A DNA stretch of 64,000 bases, from the NCBI RefSeq assembly GCF_013167215.1, contig NZ_JABJWY010000032.1:186001-250000 (forward strand). Direction: 5' to 3'. Source of the stretch: Sphingobacterium prati (GTDB taxonomy: Bacteria > Bacteroidota > Bacteroidia > Sphingobacteriales > Sphingobacteriaceae). Made by a program: the position numbers and the translations under genes. Shown here in pieces: positions 1 through 9,406 of this stretch. Under the pieces are notes generated by a model, which saw nothing but the letters and a program-made list of their open reading frames with translations, did no database searches and was not told where the DNA came from. Numbering within the stretch: position 1 is the stretch's first letter; each line of letters begins with the position of its first letter.

Positions 1-2704
1 CAAGGGTACTATGCGCTTCGTGAGAGATCGAACCAAAGGACATCGCCCCGGTAGCGAAGCGTTTTAAAATCTCACTTGCAGGCTCAACTTGCTCCAATGG
101 AATGGAATTGCGGTGTTTGGCAAAATCCAATAGTCCACGAAGGGTAAACATATGTTCTTTCTGTGCGTTGATCTTGGTCGCATACTTTTTATACGTGGCA
201 TAATCTCCGGTCCGGCATGCTTGCTGCAATAAGTGAATGGTATCAGGATTCCACAAGTGACCTTCGCCACGGCGTTTCCATTGATAGATACCACCTTCCG
301 GCAATAGGTTCTGTGGTGTACGACTTTTTTCAAATCCACGCCAGTGTTTAGATAAGGCCTCTTTAGCCAGATCATCCAGCGTCATACCACCGATACGGGA
401 TACTGCGCCACAGAAGAATTTATCAACAACAGACTTGTCGATACCAAGTACCTCAAAAATCTGTGCTCCGTGATAGGATTGCAACGTTGAAATCCCCATT
501 TTGGAGAAAATTTTCAACAAACCATTGTTGACGGCTTTCACGTAGTTTTTGGAAAGTTCAGGCCAAGTAAGTTCAGTATCCAAGGTGTTTTGTTCCTTCA
601 TGGTACGGATACTTGCCAGCGCCATGTAAGGATTTATCGCTGTAGCACCAAAAGCTAATAGACATGCAAAGTGGTGTACCTCCCAAGCATCACCAGCTTC
701 GACAACAAGGCCTACTGCACCACGGTTCCCTGTTTTGATCAGATGGTGGTGTACCGCTGATACGGAGAGCAGTGAGGGGATAGCCGCATGTTTGGAATCT
801 ATGGCCCGATCCGAAAGTATCAATACCTGGAAACCATCACGTACAGCGTCATCGGCATATCTGCATAGACGTTCTAAACCTGCTTCGAGTGAGCCCGGCT
901 TTCCGTCCGAACGGAAATAGGACTGAATGGTTTTTGCCTGAAACAATCCGGTATCAATAGAACGCAACTTCTCAAGTTCTTTGGATGTTAAGATCGGATG
1001 TGGCAAGGTTACGCAGTGACAGAATTTTTTGTCCTCGATCAGGATATTTCCGGCATTACCGATAAAGGTTGCTAAACTCATGACCAAACGCTCTCGAATT
1101 GGATCGATTGGCGGGTTGGTTACTTGTGCAAAGAACTGTTTAAAGTAACTTGAGATATGTTGTGGCTGATCGGAAAGAATTGCTAATGGAACATCCGAAC
1201 CCATAGAACCAGTTGGTTCGTACCCGGTCAATGCCATTGGTGTCAGGATTGTTTCGAGATCTTCCCGTGAAAAGCCGAATGTCTTTTGGTATTTGAAAAC
1301 AGATTCTTTGGAAAGATAGGTATAGGTGACGCGAGGTTCTTCCAGTTCTTCTAACTTGATTTTATAGTTGTCCAACCAATCGCTATAAGGTTGTTGGTTG
1401 ATCAATTGATCTTTTACCTCGTTGTCCGTCAAGATACGGCCTTGCTCCATATCGACGAGGAATATCTTGCCTGCTTGTTGGCGGCCTTTTTTAATAATGG
1501 TGGATTCTTCGATTGGAAGTGCTCCGGCTTCAGAAGCGACAACAACACGATCATCCGAAGTTACAGCATAGCGCAATGGCCGCAGACCATTGCGATCCAG
1601 TGTGGCACCGATATGTTTACCATCGGTAAAACAAAGTGCTGCCGGACCATCCCAAGGTTCCATTAAGGTTGCATGATATTCGTAGAATGCACGTTTCAGT
1701 GGATCCATTTGGGTGTTGCCATCCCAAGCTTCTGGTACCAACATTAACATGACGTGGGTCAGACTACGGCCACTGTGTAAAAGCAGTTCGGCGACATTAT
1801 CGAGACAAGCTGAATCCGATTGGCCACGATCAACGACAGGAAGCAGAATTTCCATTTCCTCTTCGGTGAAATAAGGCGATGAAAGTGCGCGCATTCCGGC
1901 ATAAAACCAATTGAGGTTACCCGTTAGGGTGTTGATCTCACCGTTGTGCGCCAACATGCGGAAAGGTTGTGCAAGTGACCACGACGGAAAAGTATTGGTT
2001 GAAAAACGCGAGTGAACTAATCCAAACGCTGATACAACACGAGGGTCGCGAAGATCCAGATAATATGTGCCGACTTGGTAAGTTGTTAATTGACCTTTGT
2101 AAATGATTGTTTTGCAAGAAAGCGATGCAAAGTAAAGTGGGAGAGGGTATTCTTGTTGTTGTTTAACTTTTTGAATGATCAGGCGACGTAGAACAAAAAG
2201 CTTGCGTTCAAATTCTTCAGTGTTTGAAACTCCGTCCGGTCTGCTAACAAAAAATTGGACAATTTCAGGTTCGGCACTGAGCGCTGTTGGTCCAATACCT
2301 TCACGATTGACTGGTACTGGACGGTAGCCAAGGAATTTCATACCCCTTTCGGCTGCCGCTTCCTCAATCAAATCTCGGCATATTTTGTTCATGGCTTCCT
2401 CTTTAGGAAGAAAAACCATTCCTGTTCCATAATAACCAGGTTCCTCCAACTGTATTCCTAAATTGATACATTCTTCCCATAAAAATTCATGTGGTAGCTG
2501 AATCATGATACCGGCTCCGTCTCCGCTTTCGGGGTCACAGCCGCAGGCGCCACGATGCTCCATGTTCTCCAACATGGTCAAAGCGTCCTTTACTTGTGCG
2601 TGTGATTTATTCCCTTTGATATGGGCGACAAAGCCTACTCCACAGGCGTCATGCTCAAAATTAGGGTCGTAAAGGCCCTCCGTTTTCGGTCTTTGTTGAA
2701 TCAT
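1..2704 (-). CDS. gltB: Glutamate synthase large subunit, N-terminal part (runs off left edge)
   Basis: About 901 codons of a GOGAT large subunit, which makes glutamate from glutamine and 2-oxoglutarate; the 3' end lies outside the window. Reading from the ATG at 2704, a 20-residue propeptide precedes the motif DACGVG, whose Cys21 is the N-terminal nucleophile of the class II glutaminase once the propeptide is removed. Further family landmarks are HRGACG, the AHNGEINT segment, DSACLDN and DRNGLRPLRY. The central domain follows, and the window cuts just after the segment ATGAMSFGSIS, where the FMN synthase domain begins. It is divergent from the epimerase gene at 3003, with 298 nt between them. 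No frameshift was seen. Confidence 0.95.
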   Translation of the reverse strand, partial: MIQQRPKTEGLYDPNFEHDACGVGFVAHIKGNKSHAQVKDALTMLENMEHRGACGCDPESGDGAGIMIQLPHEFLWEECINLGIQLEEPGYYGTGMVFLPKEEAMNKICRDLIEEAAAERGMKFLGYRPVPVNREGIGPTALSAEPEIVQFFVSRPDGVSNTEEFERKLFVLRRLIIQKVKQQQEYPLPLYFASLSCKTIIYKGQLTTYQVGTYYLDLRDPRVVSAFGLVHSRFSTNTFPSWSLAQPFRMLAHNGEINTLTGNLNWFYAGMRALSSPYFTEEEMEILLPVVDRGQSDSACLDNVAELLLHSGRSLTHVMLMLVPEAWDGNTQMDPLKRAFYEYHATLMEPWDGPAALCFTDGKHIGATLDRNGLRPLRYAVTSDDRVVVASEAGALPIEESTIIKKGRQQAGKIFLVDMEQGRILTDNEVKDQLINQQPYSDWLDNYKIKLEELEEPRVTYTYLSKESVFKYQKTFGFSREDLETILTPMALTGYEPTGSMGSDVPLAILSDQPQHISSYFKQFFAQVTNPPIDPIRERLVMSLATFIGNAGNILIEDKKFCHCVTLPHPILTSKELEKLRSIDTGLFQAKTIQSYFRSDGKPGSLEAGLERLCRYADDAVRDGFQVLILSDRAIDSKHAAIPSLLSVSAVHHHLIKTGNRGAVGLVVEAGDAWEVHHFACLLAFGATAINPYMALASIRTMKEQNTLDTELTWPELSKNYVKAVNNGLLKIFSKMGISTLQSYHGAQIFEVLGIDKSVVDKFFCGAVSRIGGMTLDDLAKEALSKHWRGFEKSRTPQNLLPEGGIYQWKRRGEGHLWNPDTIHLLQQACRTGDYATYKKYATKINAQKEHMFTLRGLLDFAKHRNSIPLEQVEPASEILKRFATGAMSFGSISHEAHSTL

Positions 2705-3002
2705 CTTTCCTTTTCAAATATTATACATTGCTAATATAGGAATAAAAATGATAAAAATTATAAATATTTTAATAAAAATGTATTTGTTTTGATTTTATCA
2801 TTTCTTTTTATCTGTTTTATTATGGATATCGCATTTATTGTTTAAAGGTATTGTTATGCTTTTCTATACGCTAAAAATGCATCATTTGGCGATAAAATTT
2901 TGCTAGATATAGAAAAACGATCGTGGGATTACAATAATATATATAAATTAGGCAAGGTATTGCACAGCGTTGTGTTACATCTAAGACTTAACTGAAAACA
3001 AG

Positions 3003-4100
3003 ATGAAAATTACTGAAATAGAAATCTACCGACTAAGTATACCGATGGAGCCATTTGTTATAGCAACTGGAACCATGGATTATGCTCAAAATACGTTTAT
3101 CCGCATCCATACGGATGCTGCGATCTATGGCGTGGGGGAATGCTCTGCATTCCCCATGATCGTTGGGGAAACACAGGATACTTGTTTGGTATTAGCACGT
3201 GATTTTGCCAAGATCTGGAAGGAAAAAGATCCTTTGGCAATGGAAGAACGCCTAGCAGAACTGGATCTATATATCGCTGGTAATAAGACGATCAAATCTG
3301 CCTTTGATATGGCTCTGCATGATTTGGCCGCGAAACATGCTGGTTTACCTCTTTATCAATTTTTAAAAGGAACCAAAAGAGAGATAACCACGGATATAAC
3401 ACTAGGGATCGCTTCTCCGGAAGAGATGGTGTTGAAGGCAAAACGTTTGCAGGATGAGGGGGCAGTTATGTTGAAGGTCAAACTGGGAAAGGATCCAAAA
3501 ACCGATGTGGCACGTATTCGAGCGATTCGTAAAACTGTGGGATTTGAGATGCCTATCCGAATCGATGCGAATCAAGGGTGGTCGTATGAAGAGGCTGTAA
3601 TTGCTTTGCAGGGTCTAGAGCCTTTTAAAATCCAATTTTGTGAACAGCCTATGCGGACATGGCACGATGAATTGTTGCCCCAACTACGTACAGAAACGAT
3701 CGTACCCATTATGGCGGATGAGTCAGTTTATTCTCATCATGATGCCGAAAGACTTTGCAAAGCGGATGCCTGTGATTATATCAATATTAAGTTTTCGAAA
3801 TCGGGCGGTATTCAGGAAGCCTTGAAAATCAATAAGGTCGCAGCTGAGTACGGCATTAACTGTATGATTGGTGGAATGCTGGAATCTCGCTTGGCGCTGG
3901 CCGCTAAAGTCCATTTTGCTTATGCAGCCCCAAATGTCAAATTTTTTGATCTAGATACCTGTATGGTTGGCCACTTGCAAGATCCTGTTGTTGGAGGAAT
4001 TCAATATGACGGATATAAAATTAATATTTCGGACGAACCAGGTATCGGTGCAGATATCGACCAGGCATTTTTAAATGACTGTGAAAAGTGGGTTATTTAA
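3003..4100 (+). CDS. Dipeptide (L-Ala-D/L-Glu type) epimerase, enolase superfamily
   Basis: 365 aa, normal length for the mandelate racemase/muconate lactonizing group. The N-terminal capping domain covers about 1-125 and the barrel about 130-355. Catalytic features are visible: KVK with Lys158 and Lys160, metal ligands Asp188 (RIDANQGW), Glu214 (CEQPM) and Asp239 (ADES), and the opposing base Lys263 (NIKFSKSGG). The DLD motif at 316-318 is the feature that, in dipeptide epimerases, binds the substrate amino terminus, so dipeptide epimerase is preferred over muconate cycloisomerase. The likely role is recycling of murein peptides, but the exact dipeptide cannot be read from sequence. The start codon follows directly on a purine-rich stretch. 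Confidence 0.85.
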   Translation: MKITEIEIYRLSIPMEPFVIATGTMDYAQNTFIRIHTDAAIYGVGECSAFPMIVGETQDTCLVLARDFAKIWKEKDPLAMEERLAELDLYIAGNKTIKSAFDMALHDLAAKHAGLPLYQFLKGTKREITTDITLGIASPEEMVLKAKRLQDEGAVMLKVKLGKDPKTDVARIRAIRKTVGFEMPIRIDANQGWSYEEAVIALQGLEPFKIQFCEQPMRTWHDELLPQLRTETIVPIMADESVYSHHDAERLCKADACDYINIKFSKSGGIQEALKINKVAAEYGINCMIGGMLESRLALAAKVHFAYAAPNVKFFDLDTCMVGHLQDPVVGGIQYDGYKINISDEPGIGADIDQAFLNDCEKWVI

Positions 4101-4115
4101 CCTTAGTGCAAGCGT

Positions 4116-4226
4116 ATGAATAGTATGAACTGGGGCATCGGTGGTCAGGAGATTGCCGTCCTTATTGTTATTGTGATTTTTTTGGTAGCTGCCTATTTCT
4201 TCTTCTCCAAGCTTTTGAAGAAGTAA
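4116..4226 (+). CDS. 36-aa single-pass membrane peptide
   Basis: A small ORF of 36 codons starts 15 nt after the epimerase stop. It has a polar N-terminus (MNSMNWGIGGQE), one strongly hydrophobic segment of about 18 residues (IAVLIVIVIFLVAAYFFF) and a basic end (SKLLKK). This is the layout of a single-pass membrane peptide with the positive end in the cytoplasm. A second in-frame ATG lies at codon 4. The function is unknown. Same-strand position and short spacing suggest co-transcription with the epimerase. Confidence 0.5.
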   Translation: MNSMNWGIGGQEIAVLIVIVIFLVAAYFFFSKLLKK

Positions 4227-4312
4227 ATTGCCTATTTTTTTACATTTGTTAAAAAATAAGCAGTCAATGGCTGTTTTGGTGGGAGAGGAAGCCTAAAATA
4301 GATAATATTCAG

Positions 4313-4320
4313 TACCTTTG
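4313..4320 (+). promoter_or_regulatory. -7 box (TACCTTTG) of the deoxyhypusine-synthase-like gene
   Basis: Matches the Bacteroidota -7 consensus TAnnTTTG, 35 nt upstream of the ATG at 4356. No TTG was found at the expected -33 distance, so the assignment rests on the -7 box alone. Confidence 0.45.
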
Positions 4321-4355
4321 CGATACTTATTATTTTATAAAAGTTAGAAAATATC

Positions 4356-5336
4356 ATGAGTACTCAAAAAGGACCTATTTCTCAATTTATTGAGCATAAT
4401 TACCGTCACTTTAACGCAGCGGCATTAGTAGATGCTGCAAAAGGTTACGAGGAACATCTTTTGGATGGTGGAAAAATGTTGATCTCCCTTGGAGGTGCAA
4501 TGTCAACTGCCGAATTGGGTGTTTCTTTGGCAGAAATGATCCGTCAAGATAAAGTACACTTTATTTCTTGTACTGGGGCTAATTTGGAAGAAGATGTGAT
4601 GAACCTCGTTGCTCACTCCCATTACAAAAGAATCCCGAATTATAGAGATTTGACAGCGGAACAAGAAAGAGAATTATTGGATAACCACTATAACCGTGTA
4701 ACAGATACTTGTATTCCAGAAGAAGAAGCTTTCCGTCGTTTGCAGAAACATCTTGAAGATGTATGGCATGCCGCTGAAGCGAAAGGTGAGCGTTACTTGC
4801 CACATGAATTCCTATATCAGGTCGTTAATTCTGGTGTATTGGAGCAATACTATGAAATAGATCCAAAAGATTCATGGATTGTTGCTGCTGCTGAGAAAAA
4901 TTTGCCTATTGTATGTCCGGGATGGGAAGATTCGACTACAGGTAATATCTTCGCTTCGAATGTGATTAAAGGTAAGTTAAAAGCGAGCACTGTTAAATCA
5001 GGTATTGAATACATGATTTATTTGACTGAATGGTACCGAAATAATTCGGCTGGTAAAGGTGTGGGTTTCTTCCAGATTGCTGGTGGTATTTCAGGTGATT
5101 TCCCAATCTGTGTCGTTCCGATGATGTATCAGGATTTAGAATGGGAAGAAGTACCTTTCTGGGCTTATTTCTGTCAAATTTCTGATTCAACGACTTCTTA
5201 TGGTTCTTACTCTGGAGCGGTTCCAAATGAAAAAATCACTTGGGGTAAATTGGATATTGACACGCCTAAATTTATCGTAGAATCTGACGCGACAATCGTA
5301 GCGCCTTTGATTTTCTCTTATATCTTAGGACATTAA
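4356..5336 (+). CDS. Deoxyhypusine synthase-like protein (possible homospermidine/spermidine-forming enzyme)
   Basis: 326 aa, full length for the family. The NAD-binding segment SCTGANLEED (71-80) and the active-site segment with WGK (296-298) are present, so Lys298, equivalent to the lysine that carries the aminobutyl intermediate in eukaryotic enzymes, is retained. Bacteria have no eIF5A, the normal acceptor protein; known bacterial relatives have been assigned to polyamine synthesis, transferring the aminobutyl group of spermidine to putrescine or another amine. That acceptor is inferred here. The gene stands alone with its own -7 box and a strong terminator, and no other polyamine gene is adjacent. 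Confidence 0.85.
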   Translation: MSTQKGPISQFIEHNYRHFNAAALVDAAKGYEEHLLDGGKMLISLGGAMSTAELGVSLAEMIRQDKVHFISCTGANLEEDVMNLVAHSHYKRIPNYRDLTAEQERELLDNHYNRVTDTCIPEEEAFRRLQKHLEDVWHAAEAKGERYLPHEFLYQVVNSGVLEQYYEIDPKDSWIVAAAEKNLPIVCPGWEDSTTGNIFASNVIKGKLKASTVKSGIEYMIYLTEWYRNNSAGKGVGFFQIAGGISGDFPICVVPMMYQDLEWEEVPFWAYFCQISDSTTSYGSYSGAVPNEKITWGKLDIDTPKFIVESDATIVAPLIFSYILGH

Positions 5337-5353
5337 TCTTTTCGACATAAAGC

Positions 5354-5412
5354 GGAGTGAGGAACAAAGAATTTGGCTCAGGCAAGTTCTTTATTCCTCA
5401 CTCCTTTTCTTT
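5354..5412 (+). terminator. Rho-independent terminator after the DHS-like gene
   Basis: An 18-bp stem with one mismatch (5354-5371 with 5387-5404, core GGAGTGAGGAA/TTCCTCACTCC), a 15-nt loop and a following T-rich tract, 18 nt after the stop at 5336. Confidence 0.85.
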
Positions 5413-5459
5413 TACTTTTTTCTTGTTTATCTTTATTTCCTACTATTCCTTTTTGAACG

Positions 5460-6107
5460 ATGAGCAATTTAACAACAGACAATCCGGTAGCCCTTCAAGC
5501 CTTGATGAATGAAACGATTTTTACCAATGGATTTGACTTTCAGGGCGAGCTGGAGGTTGTATCCAAAGCGAGGGATACGGAATATATCGCTGTTGGAATT
5601 CCTTCAGATGATCTTTCTGCTAAACCCGCTGTTACAAACAAAAGCAATGAATCGAGCCCCATTGGCAGTGAAGAAAGGAATAATGGTCTTATCAATGAAC
5701 TTGAAGTATTAGGCGGAGAATTTATTTATCAGGGTAATAAAGATCAAGGAGTACTTTTTATCTTGCGCTATGAACAATATCCTTATTTTTCTCCAGCAGC
5801 AGGTGAAGCATTTGAAAAAACGATTGGTGCTTTAAAGTTAACGAAGGAAACTGTGGCGGTGGTTAATTTAGCCAATGCACATAATCCAAACGATTTTAAG
5901 CGGATTATGGCTTTTTTTCAACCTACAAAGATTATCTTATTGGGTGTGGAGCCTGCCTCGTTAATGCTTCCTTCAATCGAACATAATTCGTATATGAAAG
6001 GGCGTATTGCAACGGTATTCAATACCTTCAGCTTTGAAGAGATGTTTGCGGATACCAATAAAAAGAAGCTCTTTTGGAACGAATTTAAAACATTTATAGC
6101 TTCTTAA
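5460..6107 (+). CDS. Conserved-looking hypothetical protein, 215 aa
   Basis: Not recognised. The protein has no signal peptide or membrane segment. It has a variable, Ser/Asn-rich stretch around 55-75 and a more ordered C-terminal half with alternating hydrophobic strands and helices (VLFILRYEQYPYFSP, AVVNLANAHNP, KIILLGVEP). The C-terminal half looks like a small alpha/beta domain. It lies between the DHS-like gene and rdgB on the same strand, 78 nt before the latter, but the terminator at 5354 separates it from the former. A resemblance of KIILLGVEP to DNA polymerase III psi-type proteins was considered but is too weak to call. Confidence 0.6.
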   Translation: MSNLTTDNPVALQALMNETIFTNGFDFQGELEVVSKARDTEYIAVGIPSDDLSAKPAVTNKSNESSPIGSEERNNGLINELEVLGGEFIYQGNKDQGVLFILRYEQYPYFSPAAGEAFEKTIGALKLTKETVAVVNLANAHNPNDFKRIMAFFQPTKIILLGVEPASLMLPSIEHNSYMKGRIATVFNTFSFEEMFADTNKKKLFWNEFKTFIAS

Positions 6108-6139
6108 TTTCAAAAAAGCTATAGAGCCAATCAGTATGC

Positions 6140-6173
6140 TTGCCATCTTTCTAAATAAGATTTTTTACTTTTG
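6140..6173 (+). promoter_or_regulatory. Candidate promoter of rdgB
   Basis: TTG at 6140-6142 and TACTTTTG at 6166-6173 (matches TAnnTTTG), 23 nt apart, 21 nt upstream of the rdgB ATG. The spacing is at the long end of the usual range. Confidence 0.35.
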
Positions 6174-6194
6174 GCCAAATAAAATTTGAAGACG

Positions 6195-6770
6195 ATGTTA
6201 GAACTTGTATTTGCAACGAATAATGCCCATAAATTGAACGAAGTCCAAGCAATCGTAGGGGACGCTTTTATTATCAAAAGTTTGAACGATATTGATTGCC
6301 AAGATGATATTCCTGAAACAGGTATTACATTTGAAGAAAACGCCCAGCAAAAAACAGACTATTTGGTCAACAAATATGGCCTTTATTGTTTTGGTGATGA
6401 TTCAGGATTGGAGATAGATGCTTTAAATGGTGAACCGGGCGTTTATTCGGCACGTTATTCGGGTTCTAGGGATATGGAAAAGAATATTGATCTTGTGCTG
6501 GAAAAATTAGGCGATAATCCAAACCGTACGGCTAGATTCAAAACCGTTATTTCTTTATACCTGAATGAACAACAGCATTTTTTTGAAGGAAGTATCGAAG
6601 GCCAAATCATTAAAGAGCGTAGGGGAGCGGATGGATTTGGTTATGACCCGATTTTTATCCCTGATGGCTACAACACAACTTTTGCTGAGATGAGCGCCCA
6701 AGAAAAAAACGCGATCAGTCATCGTGCGATTGCTGTCGGCAAACTTGCGGCTTATCTAAAAACAAAATAA
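6195..6770 (+). CDS. rdgB: XTP/dITP diphosphatase (RdgB/HAM1 family)
   Basis: 191 aa, typical length. This house-cleaning enzyme hydrolyses dITP, XTP and ITP to monophosphates, keeping deaminated purines out of nucleic acid. Signature segments are ATNNAHK near the N-terminus, the acidic FGDDSGLEIDAL, GEPGVYSARYSG, and the GADGFGYDPIF loop, followed by SHRA near the C-terminus. An upstream in-frame TTG at 6186 would add three residues, but the ATG at 6195 begins exactly at the conserved N-terminal strand and is preferred. Confidence 0.95.
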   Translation: MLELVFATNNAHKLNEVQAIVGDAFIIKSLNDIDCQDDIPETGITFEENAQQKTDYLVNKYGLYCFGDDSGLEIDALNGEPGVYSARYSGSRDMEKNIDLVLEKLGDNPNRTARFKTVISLYLNEQQHFFEGSIEGQIIKERRGADGFGYDPIFIPDGYNTTFAEMSAQEKNAISHRAIAVGKLAAYLKTK

Positions 6771-6802
6771 TGCTTAGATGCGGTTATAGTTGATAGACTG
6801 GA

Positions 6803-9352
6803 CTATTTTGCCTCTTTCTTTTTGGACGTTTGGGTACTATCTGGTGCTGCTACTGCCGACGGTTTTAAATTCGTTGAATCCCGTTTTTCAGCTGTTTTAT
6901 CGGTTGTTGGCCCAATGTCTTTTTTTACTTGCGGCTTAACCGTTGTTGCTTCGGAGGCTGTTGCTTTAGGCGTACTGCTTGTTTTATCCAAAACAGCTTT
7001 AGCTCCGGCTTTCGTGTTATCTCCTTTCTTTTCCTGGCCCTGCATATCCCCTTTAGGTTTGGATTTCATTTTTCCATTTTCCTCCGTTTCCTTTTCTGTC
7101 GGAGTGGTAAAAGATGACTTAGAAAGGTCACGTTTTCTATTTAATAGATCCTCTTTTGATTTAGGCCGGTCTTCGGGGCGCCATGTAAAGTTCGGCAGAA
7201 ACTCTTTATCTGCGGTAACTTCTGCAATAGGATAGACCTTACCATCGACTTTTCGGATGGAAACGTATTCTTTGAGTTTATTGTCCTCCATTAGAATTTT
7301 AAAACGGCTGCTCCGGTCATGTACCAATTCTGTCGTTACATTTGTTTTCTCATCAATATTATAGAAGATGTTTTCAGCATTACCATCCACAAAGAGGCGT
7401 TCCATCCGGTTATTGGTAAAGAAACTGGTAATTTTTCGGCCTTTGATCTGATTGAATTTTAATGAATCACTGGTAGCGTTGACCATAAATGCATTTCCGA
7501 CTAAAAGGGAATTGTCCAGTTTTTGATTTTTGACCTGCAAGAAGATCGTATCGCCGGATATCTGCGAATTCTCAGCCCACATCATCGGTTTTCCCATCAA
7601 CCTAAACATCGAGTCCTGCATCCCATAATACATGGAATCGGCAACCGCCTGCAGGTCGGATTTGAATAATCGGGCATTATAGTAGGCTTTTAGAATTCTT
7701 GTTTTTGCCGTATCTCGGGGCAAAGAATCGCTTTTTCCTTCCTGTGCATTTTTTAATGCAGCGCCCATAATCTGATCTGATTCCCCGCCTTTCGGGATGA
7801 TTGCTTTTTTGCGTAACACGCTATCGGCTTTCAGGTTTTTTTCAATCTCAATCCGATTTTGATCACCTACGATCACCGGTTGTTTCTTCACAATATTCTG
7901 CCTCTTAGTGATGGCGGTATCTGCTGATTTTTTGATTTCATTGCCAAGGGCGGGTTGCTTGATTTCCTTCTTATGCAGGCTGTCTAAACCTTTTTTTAAG
8001 CTATCAGCTGCTTGAGGTAAATTATTGGTTGAATCTATATCGGTGGACGTAGAATCTGTATCACCATAATCGACCTCATTGTCTTCTTCAATGGCTCCCC
8101 CTTCTCGGTCTAATTTAAAATCCCGTGCGATATAATCTCGCCGGAAGATCATCTGTGAGAATAGGGTATCGGCAGTCATAAAAACAGAGTCCATCTCGGA
8201 ATTTTCTTTTAATTTCTCATCCTTGCCGATGACATTTTTATTTTCCGCTACGGTCTTCTTAGGATCCTTATCGGTAACAACCTCTGCATTGTTATTTTTT
8301 TCCTTGTCTTTCTGTTCTTCTTTTTCAGCTTTCTTTAATTCCTTTGCTTCTTTTTTTAGTTCCTTCTCAGACTTTTTCTGTACGGGTGAGAACGAGGAGA
8401 CCGAATCTTTTTTGGTTGAATCCTTTTTTACCACTGAAACTACCAAGGGTTTGTCTGTCATCGTGATGGATTCATTTTTTCCATTATAGAGTCCATATCC
8501 ACCATATGCATAAAATTTATCAAGGGTGTCCACGAAGACAACATTTTTGACGGCTTTACCGATGCCGACCTGTCTGTCATAAAAAAGACTGTCTCCTTTT
8601 AGGAATTTGGTGCCTTCTGTATAAAGATTGTTCTTTGAAAAATAGGCTTGGCCGGTGGCCATATGATATCGGCCTTTTTCCGTATACAGATTTTCGCCCT
8701 TATTTCCCTTCATATTTGTAGGGCCGTAAAAATCAGTTATTCGGGTGTTGCCATTGTATTTCATTGAGTCTGTATAGACTTTGACGTTGGTTGACCGAAC
8801 GACAACTTTTTGGTTAAAATAAGATTCGCCGGTATTTTCGAAATAGGTTGCGCGCTGGCTGGTGATCGTGTCGCTCCCCGAGAGGATACGTCCGCCGCTA
8901 TAGTAATTCCCAATTTTACTGCGCATATTATAAACAAGATGGTCGGTGGTCAATATTGACCCACTGGTACTGACCATACGCACTGCTCCGGTTAATGTCG
9001 CTAATTGCATCGCTGCTTCATAATGCAGCTTATTGGAAAATATCTGTGTGCCATCGGGTTGGGTGATGATTACATTTCCATAGGCTTCAAAAAATTGTCG
9101 ACCCAATTTATCATTATGTAAATATCCACTGTCAGACGATAAAGTCGAGCCAACGTGCTCATAGACCGGACGGTAAAAAACAACGTTACCGTTCTTTCCA
9201 GTAATAATATGCGACGAAGAAAGTAACTTTAATTCGTCCTGTTTCTGCGCTTGGACCGTCAAGCCAGTTAAAATAAATACAATCAGGGTAAAAATGTATT
9301 GTCTCACAAGGGCAAAAATATGGATTTTAATTGCTACTTTATTGGATTTCAC
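6803..9352 (-). CDS. OstA/LptA-like LPS transport-associated protein
   Basis: 849 aa. An N-terminal hydrophobic segment ending in VQAQ looks like a signal peptide. Residues of about 40-310 show repeated beta-strand units of the OstA/LptA (jellyroll) kind, for example YHEAAMQLATLTGAVRM-like and YYSGGRILSGSDTITS-like stretches. A long charged linker rich in K, E and D (about 310-550) separates this from a second OstA-like block (about 555-730), and the last 100 residues are a K/S/T/P-rich tail. The architecture fits the large Bacteroidota OstA-like proteins thought to act in lipopolysaccharide transport across the periplasm. A GTG at 9307 gives a more compact signal peptide and is an alternative start. 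It is divergent from tilS. Confidence 0.8.
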   Translation of the reverse strand: MKSNKVAIKIHIFALVRQYIFTLIVFILTGLTVQAQKQDELKLLSSSHIITGKNGNVVFYRPVYEHVGSTLSSDSGYLHNDKLGRQFFEAYGNVIITQPDGTQIFSNKLHYEAAMQLATLTGAVRMVSTSGSILTTDHLVYNMRSKIGNYYSGGRILSGSDTITSQRATYFENTGESYFNQKVVVRSTNVKVYTDSMKYNGNTRITDFYGPTNMKGNKGENLYTEKGRYHMATGQAYFSKNNLYTEGTKFLKGDSLFYDRQVGIGKAVKNVVFVDTLDKFYAYGGYGLYNGKNESITMTDKPLVVSVVKKDSTKKDSVSSFSPVQKKSEKELKKEAKELKKAEKEEQKDKEKNNNAEVVTDKDPKKTVAENKNVIGKDEKLKENSEMDSVFMTADTLFSQMIFRRDYIARDFKLDREGGAIEEDNEVDYGDTDSTSTDIDSTNNLPQAADSLKKGLDSLHKKEIKQPALGNEIKKSADTAITKRQNIVKKQPVIVGDQNRIEIEKNLKADSVLRKKAIIPKGGESDQIMGAALKNAQEGKSDSLPRDTAKTRILKAYYNARLFKSDLQAVADSMYYGMQDSMFRLMGKPMMWAENSQISGDTIFLQVKNQKLDNSLLVGNAFMVNATSDSLKFNQIKGRKITSFFTNNRMERLFVDGNAENIFYNIDEKTNVTTELVHDRSSRFKILMEDNKLKEYVSIRKVDGKVYPIAEVTADKEFLPNFTWRPEDRPKSKEDLLNRKRDLSKSSFTTPTEKETEENGKMKSKPKGDMQGQEKKGDNTKAGAKAVLDKTSSTPKATASEATTVKPQVKKDIGPTTDKTAEKRDSTNLKPSAVAAPDSTQTSKKKEAK

Positions 9353-9393
9353 AAATTTTAAGATGTGAATTTATCATTCAGACAAATATACCG

Positions 9394-9401
9394 TAACTTT
9401 G
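9394..9401 (+). promoter_or_regulatory. -7 box (TAACTTTG) of tilS
   Basis: TAACTTTG ends 5 nt before the ATG at 9407. Transcription would then start at or next to the start codon. This also argues against the upstream in-frame ATG at 9365, which lies before the promoter. Confidence 0.55.
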
Positions 9402-9406
9402 TTTAT

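Noticed and set aside
6822..7235. Open frame of 137 codons on the plus strand inside the OstA-like gene
   Set aside because: It lies opposite the low-complexity tail of the real gene; its hydrophobic composition comes from the reverse of K/S/T/P-rich codons.
8223..8489. Phe/Ser-rich 88-codon frame on the plus strand
   Set aside because: A shadow of the K/E-rich linker of the OstA-like protein on the other strand (lysine and glutamate codons read as Phe/Leu/Ser).
9365..9406. Upstream start of tilS (14 extra codons)
   Set aside because: The -7 box lies inside this stretch, so the mRNA would not contain the first ATG.
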